Below, in pieces: positions 35,906 through 38,360 of a stretch of 38,360 nucleotides of DNA. Location of the stretch: the IMG/VR virus record IMGVR_UViG_3300028809_000522, positions 1 through 38,360 of that record; one strand, given 5' to 3'. The stretch comes from a virus. Every line of letters starts with the position of its first letter. Positions within the stretch are counted from its first letter, which is position 1. Position numbers and translations under genes: made by a program. The notes beneath the pieces are model-generated. The model saw only the letters and a list, made by a program, of their open reading frames with translations, was not told the DNA's origin and did not search any database.

Positions 35906-37261
35906 TCAGCGAGCGACGGGCGTCGTCGTGCCGCCCGGCCCGATGTTCACCGTGCCCGGCGGGTAGTCGTAGGCCGAGTCCGGAATGCCGCCCTTCGACT
36001 GGACCGGGGCCTTCTCCAGGTAGTTGTCCAGGTCCCGCTTCAGCTCGGCGAACTTCTGGACGTGCAGCGGGGTCCGCTTCTCCGGGGGCTTCGCCATCAA
36101 CTCCTTCATCTCGCGAAGGATGATCGCCGCCGCCTGCTTCTCCTCCGGCCGCAGCATCCCCATGTTGCTGATCTTGCTCTCCAGTTCCACCAGGGCGCCC
36201 TGCTCCTCCTCGCGGTGCTTCTTCGCCTGCCCGGCCGGAGTGCCCTCGTCGAACAGTTTGGCCTCCTTCCCCAGTTGCTCCATCCGCTTGCGGTAGAACT
36301 CGTCCTTGTTCACGTTCGGGTCGTCCTTCGCCGCCTTCTCCGCCGCGTCGAGCGCGTCCTTCACGTTCTTCAGGTGCTGCTCGCGGGCCTTGTCCAGCTT
36401 GGCCGCCTCGTCCTCGCCCGCCGCCTTGCCCTTGCCCGCGGACGCGCCCTCGCCGGCCGCCCCGCCGCCGAGCGGCTCCCACTTGCCCGGGGCCGACTCG
36501 AAGTAAGGCTTCTTCACCCCGCGGCGGACCGCCTCCTTGTCGATCATCGCCTGGAGCACGTTCGGCGGGACGCGGCCGCCGCCGTAGAGCGAGTTCACCT
36601 CCTCCACGATCTCGTCGTACCCCGCCTTGTCCACCGTCAGGTTCGTCACCCGATCGTCGGCCTTCTTCGCCCGGAACTGGCTCATCTCCTCGTTGAGCAC
36701 CGTCCTCGCCTTCGCCTCCTCGATCGCCGCGTTCTTCCGCTGCGTCTCCACCTCGATCTGCTCGCGCTTCAGCCGCTCCGTCTTCGAGTCGATGCCCGTC
36801 TTCAGTTGCAGGATCAGGTCCTCCTTGTCCGCGGGCGACAGCGACGGGTGGGCCATCACGTCGGCCACCGCCTTCTTCTCCTGCTGGAGCTGCATCTTCT
36901 CCTTCTGGCTCAACTGCTGCTGGCTCAGCCAGGACGCGAGTTGCGCCCTCTTCACCATCTGCGCGTCCTCGGCCGCGACCTGGCCCGACGCGATCCCCGC
37001 CTGGAGCGCCCGCTGGTCCTGGTCCCGGTTCAGCCCGCCCATGAACTGCGACTGCTCCTCGCGGAGGCGGTCGCCGAACTGCCGGTCCCGCTGCATCAGT
37101 TCCGCGTTCGCGAGTTGGGCGCGGACCATGTCGCCCTGTGCGTTCGCGGCGATCGCGGCGAACTGGGCGTCCGAGCCGCCGCCCCCGCCGGCCGCCGCCC
37201 GACCGACCTGGCTGAGCTTGTTGGTGTCGAGCGGCATGAAGCCCTGGAACGAAATCGCCAT
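35906..37261 (-). CDS. Coiled-coil virion-associated protein, 451 aa
   Basis: ATG 37261 with AAGGAG about 7 nt upstream. After a Gly-rich segment (AAAGGGGGSDAQF), the protein is almost entirely helical, rich in Gln, Lys and Glu (FGDRLREEQSQFMGGLNRDQ; LSQKEKMQLQQEKKAVADVM; EQIEVETQRKNAAIEEAKAR). A Gly/Ala/Lys linker lies near residue 265 and the tail is Pro/Gly-rich (IGPGGTTTPVAR). The place just upstream of the polyvalent gene and the composition fit an internal virion or ejection protein. The last codons include a degenerate palindromic repeat (35918-35936). Confidence 0.75.
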   Translation of the reverse strand: MAISFQGFMPLDTNKLSQVGRAAAGGGGGSDAQFAAIAANAQGDMVRAQLANAELMQRDRQFGDRLREEQSQFMGGLNRDQDQRALQAGIASGQVAAEDAQMVKRAQLASWLSQQQLSQKEKMQLQQEKKAVADVMAHPSLSPADKEDLILQLKTGIDSKTERLKREQIEVETQRKNAAIEEAKARTVLNEEMSQFRAKKADDRVTNLTVDKAGYDEIVEEVNSLYGGGRVPPNVLQAMIDKEAVRRGVKKPYFESAPGKWEPLGGGAAGEGASAGKGKAAGEDEAAKLDKAREQHLKNVKDALDAAEKAAKDDPNVNKDEFYRKRMEQLGKEAKLFDEGTPAGQAKKHREEEQGALVELESKISNMGMLRPEEKQAAAIILREMKELMAKPPEKRTPLHVQKFAELKRDLDNYLEKAPVQSKGGIPDSAYDYPPGTVNIGPGGTTTPVAR

Positions 37262-37272
37262 AGCCTACTCCT

Positions 37273-37488
37273 TCAGCCGGTGGGAACCCCCACGAGGCCG
37301 ATCGCCGCGTGGTTGGGGTGGAACAACAACAGGTCGGTGGACACCAGTGCCTCCACGACTGCCAGCGTCACGCGGGCGTCGGCCGTGCCGGTGGTCATCG
37401 CCTCGGTGACGAGGAGCGTGGACCGGGCGTCGGCCGTGCCGGTGGTCATCACCTCGGTGACGACCAGTGTGGAGCGCGCGTCGGCCAT
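37273..37488 (-). CDS. Small triple-repeat structural protein, 71 aa
   Basis: ATG overlaps the upstream stop (TGATG). Residues 2-52 are three tandem 17-residue units: ADARSTLVVTEVMTTGT, ADARSTLLVTEAMTTGT and a diverged ADARVTLAVVEALVSTD, with a matching 51-bp DNA repeat. I recall the pattern AR.TL.VVEAL as common in short phage structural proteins next to tail or fibre genes. The units are beta-strand-like and could stack into a fibre or needle. The C terminus is hydrophobic and unrelated. Repeat number could vary by slippage. Confidence 0.75.
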   Translation of the reverse strand: MADARSTLVVTEVMTTGTADARSTLLVTEAMTTGTADARVTLAVVEALVSTDLLLFHPNHAAIGLVGVPTG

Positions 37489-38360
37489 CAGCTACCCGCC
37501 TCGAACCCGAACTCCGCCGCGTTCACGTCCGACGCCGACCACGTCGTCGAGTCGGACGGCTTGACGTCGTAATACTGGCTCCGCAGCGTGTAGCTGTCGG
37601 TGAGGGACACCTCGGTGCCCGGGTAGTCCGTCGAGCCGATGCGGACGACGGGCGCGTAGCCGCGGGCGCCGGCGTCCGTCTTCTTGATCCAGTTGTTGAC
37701 GGAGACCGAGTACACCGCGCTCGTCCCGGCCGGGAGGTCGGGGAACGTGTAGGTGTCCTTCGTCCCGTCCACCGCGCTGCCGACGTAGGTCGTGTCCCCG
37801 TCCCAGGCCCCCGTCACCGGATCGTCCACCAGGAGGTAGTTGTCGGTGGAGTTGCCGTCCGACCCGGTCATGCCCGAGTTCGCGCCGTTGCCGGTCGGCC
37901 GCCCGCCACACACCCGCCAGCGGCCCAGGAAGTTGTTGTTCTGACTCCCGGTCAGGGTGAAGGCGTACCAGTCGTCCCACCGGAACGTGGTCGTGCCGCC
38001 GCCCGTGATCGTCGGCACGCTGCCGTTCAGGCAGCACGTCGTGACGTAGGCGTTCGACGTGTGCTTCGTGTCGGTCGCCGCCGCCAGCGTCAGCACACTC
38101 GCCCCGTCCACCCGCAACTCCACGTCGCCGGACGCGATCGAGTCGGCGATCTTGAACTTCAACTCGATCGTGTGCCACTGGTTCGGCACCAGGACGCCCG
38201 CGGCCGTCGAGCCGAGCGTCGTCGCGTGGGTGTTGCGGAAGATCGAGATCGACAGGTCGTTGTTCAGCACGAGGCCGATCTGGACGTTGCCCGCCGTGTT
38301 GATCGTCGAGCCGTCGAACAACACCATGATGTTGCCGCGGTAGATTCCCGTGCCCGACGT
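37488..38360 (-). CDS. LamG/concanavalin-like structural protein, 5' end cut by window edge
   Basis: At least 290 residues; the reading frame continues upstream past 38360. An internal Met at 38327 is not necessarily the start. The visible N-terminal part looks like a LamG-type jelly roll (LNNDLSISIFRNTHATTLGS; PNQWHTIELKFKIADSIASG; DVELRVDGASVLTLAAATDT; FRWDDWYAFTLTGSQNNNFL). The C-terminal half is another beta domain, Ser/Thr/Asp-rich. Such proteins occur as phage tail, fibre or surface-decorating components that bind sugars or receptors. The stop overlaps the start of the triple-repeat gene. Confidence 0.75.
   Translation of the reverse strand, partial: TSGTGIYRGNIMVLFDGSTINTAGNVQIGLVLNNDLSISIFRNTHATTLGSTAAGVLVPNQWHTIELKFKIADSIASGDVELRVDGASVLTLAAATDTKHTSNAYVTTCCLNGSVPTITGGGTTTFRWDDWYAFTLTGSQNNNFLGRWRVCGGRPTGNGANSGMTGSDGNSTDNYLLVDDPVTGAWDGDTTYVGSAVDGTKDTYTFPDLPAGTSAVYSVSVNNWIKKTDAGARGYAPVVRIGSTDYPGTEVSLTDSYTLRSQYYDVKPSDSTTWSASDVNAAEFGFEAGS

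Noticed and set aside
35918-35936. Another palindromic repeat copy at the end of the 451-aa gene
   Set aside because: GGGCGTCGTCGTGCCGCCC keeps the outer bases but several inner pairs are lost, so it is not counted as a clear copy.
1-38360. Integrase, attachment sites, CRISPR array, insertion sequence
   Set aside because: No recombinase or transposase motifs and no regular spacer-repeat array were found; the tRNA-like T arms alone do not prove an attP.

Overview
This window is most of the genome of a tailed bacteriophage (or a prophage or phage-plasmid of that type) from a very GC-rich bacterium. The evidence is a large terminase, a portal protein, a scaffold-like protein, a giant virion-associated polyvalent protein, tail-type proteins and a dense run of small early genes, with no recognisable host gene. 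The type of portal and the giant internal protein resemble short-tailed phages with ejected proteins. The host cannot be named; GC content and G/C-ending codons are very high, and a planctomycete is possible but unproven. Both window edges cut through genes, so capsid and most tail genes probably lie outside.

The layout is bipolar. Late genes lie on the minus strand in two blocks. The left block (6160 to 1) holds a small pre-terminase gene, large terminase, a 107-aa protein, portal, a zinc-ribbon protein, two small proteins and a scaffold-like protein that runs off the left edge. The right block (38360 to 27666) holds a LamG-like protein cut by the edge, a 71-aa triple-repeat protein, a coiled-coil protein and a 2732-aa polyvalent protein. 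Early genes run rightward on the plus strand from 6740 to 27680. The two arms diverge from a roughly 580-bp control region (6161-6739) and converge at 27666-27680, consistent with one circular or permuted map.

The plus arm starts with a histone-H1-like basic protein, an ArdC-type domain protein and many small unknown proteins, several with zinc ribbons. It continues with a CsrA-like RNA-binding protein, a Gp157-family protein, a strong intrinsic terminator, a LexA-type DNA-binding domain without a peptidase, a ParB-like protein, an SF2 helicase, a VRR-NUC nuclease, a sigma factor preceded by a 399-nt structured non-coding region, a second possible nuclease, a membrane coiled-coil protein, a secreted protein, a tail-fibre-like protein and a tiny membrane protein. 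No DNA polymerase, primase, integrase, RNA polymerase or endolysin was recognised.

The most interesting signals concern RNA. (1) At least six early genes carry a leader hairpin that displays the Shine-Dalgarno AGGA in its loop, with stems that change in a compensatory way, and the same arm encodes a CsrA-like protein. (2) A dispersed 19-bp palindrome lies just after stop codons throughout the window and also occurs in-frame, always in one phase, inside four proteins. (3) A tRNA-like cloverleaf sits at 13238-13303. (4) A structured non-coding region precedes the sigma factor. (5) A 62-aa gene appears to be overprinted in the +1 frame of the giant polyvalent gene.
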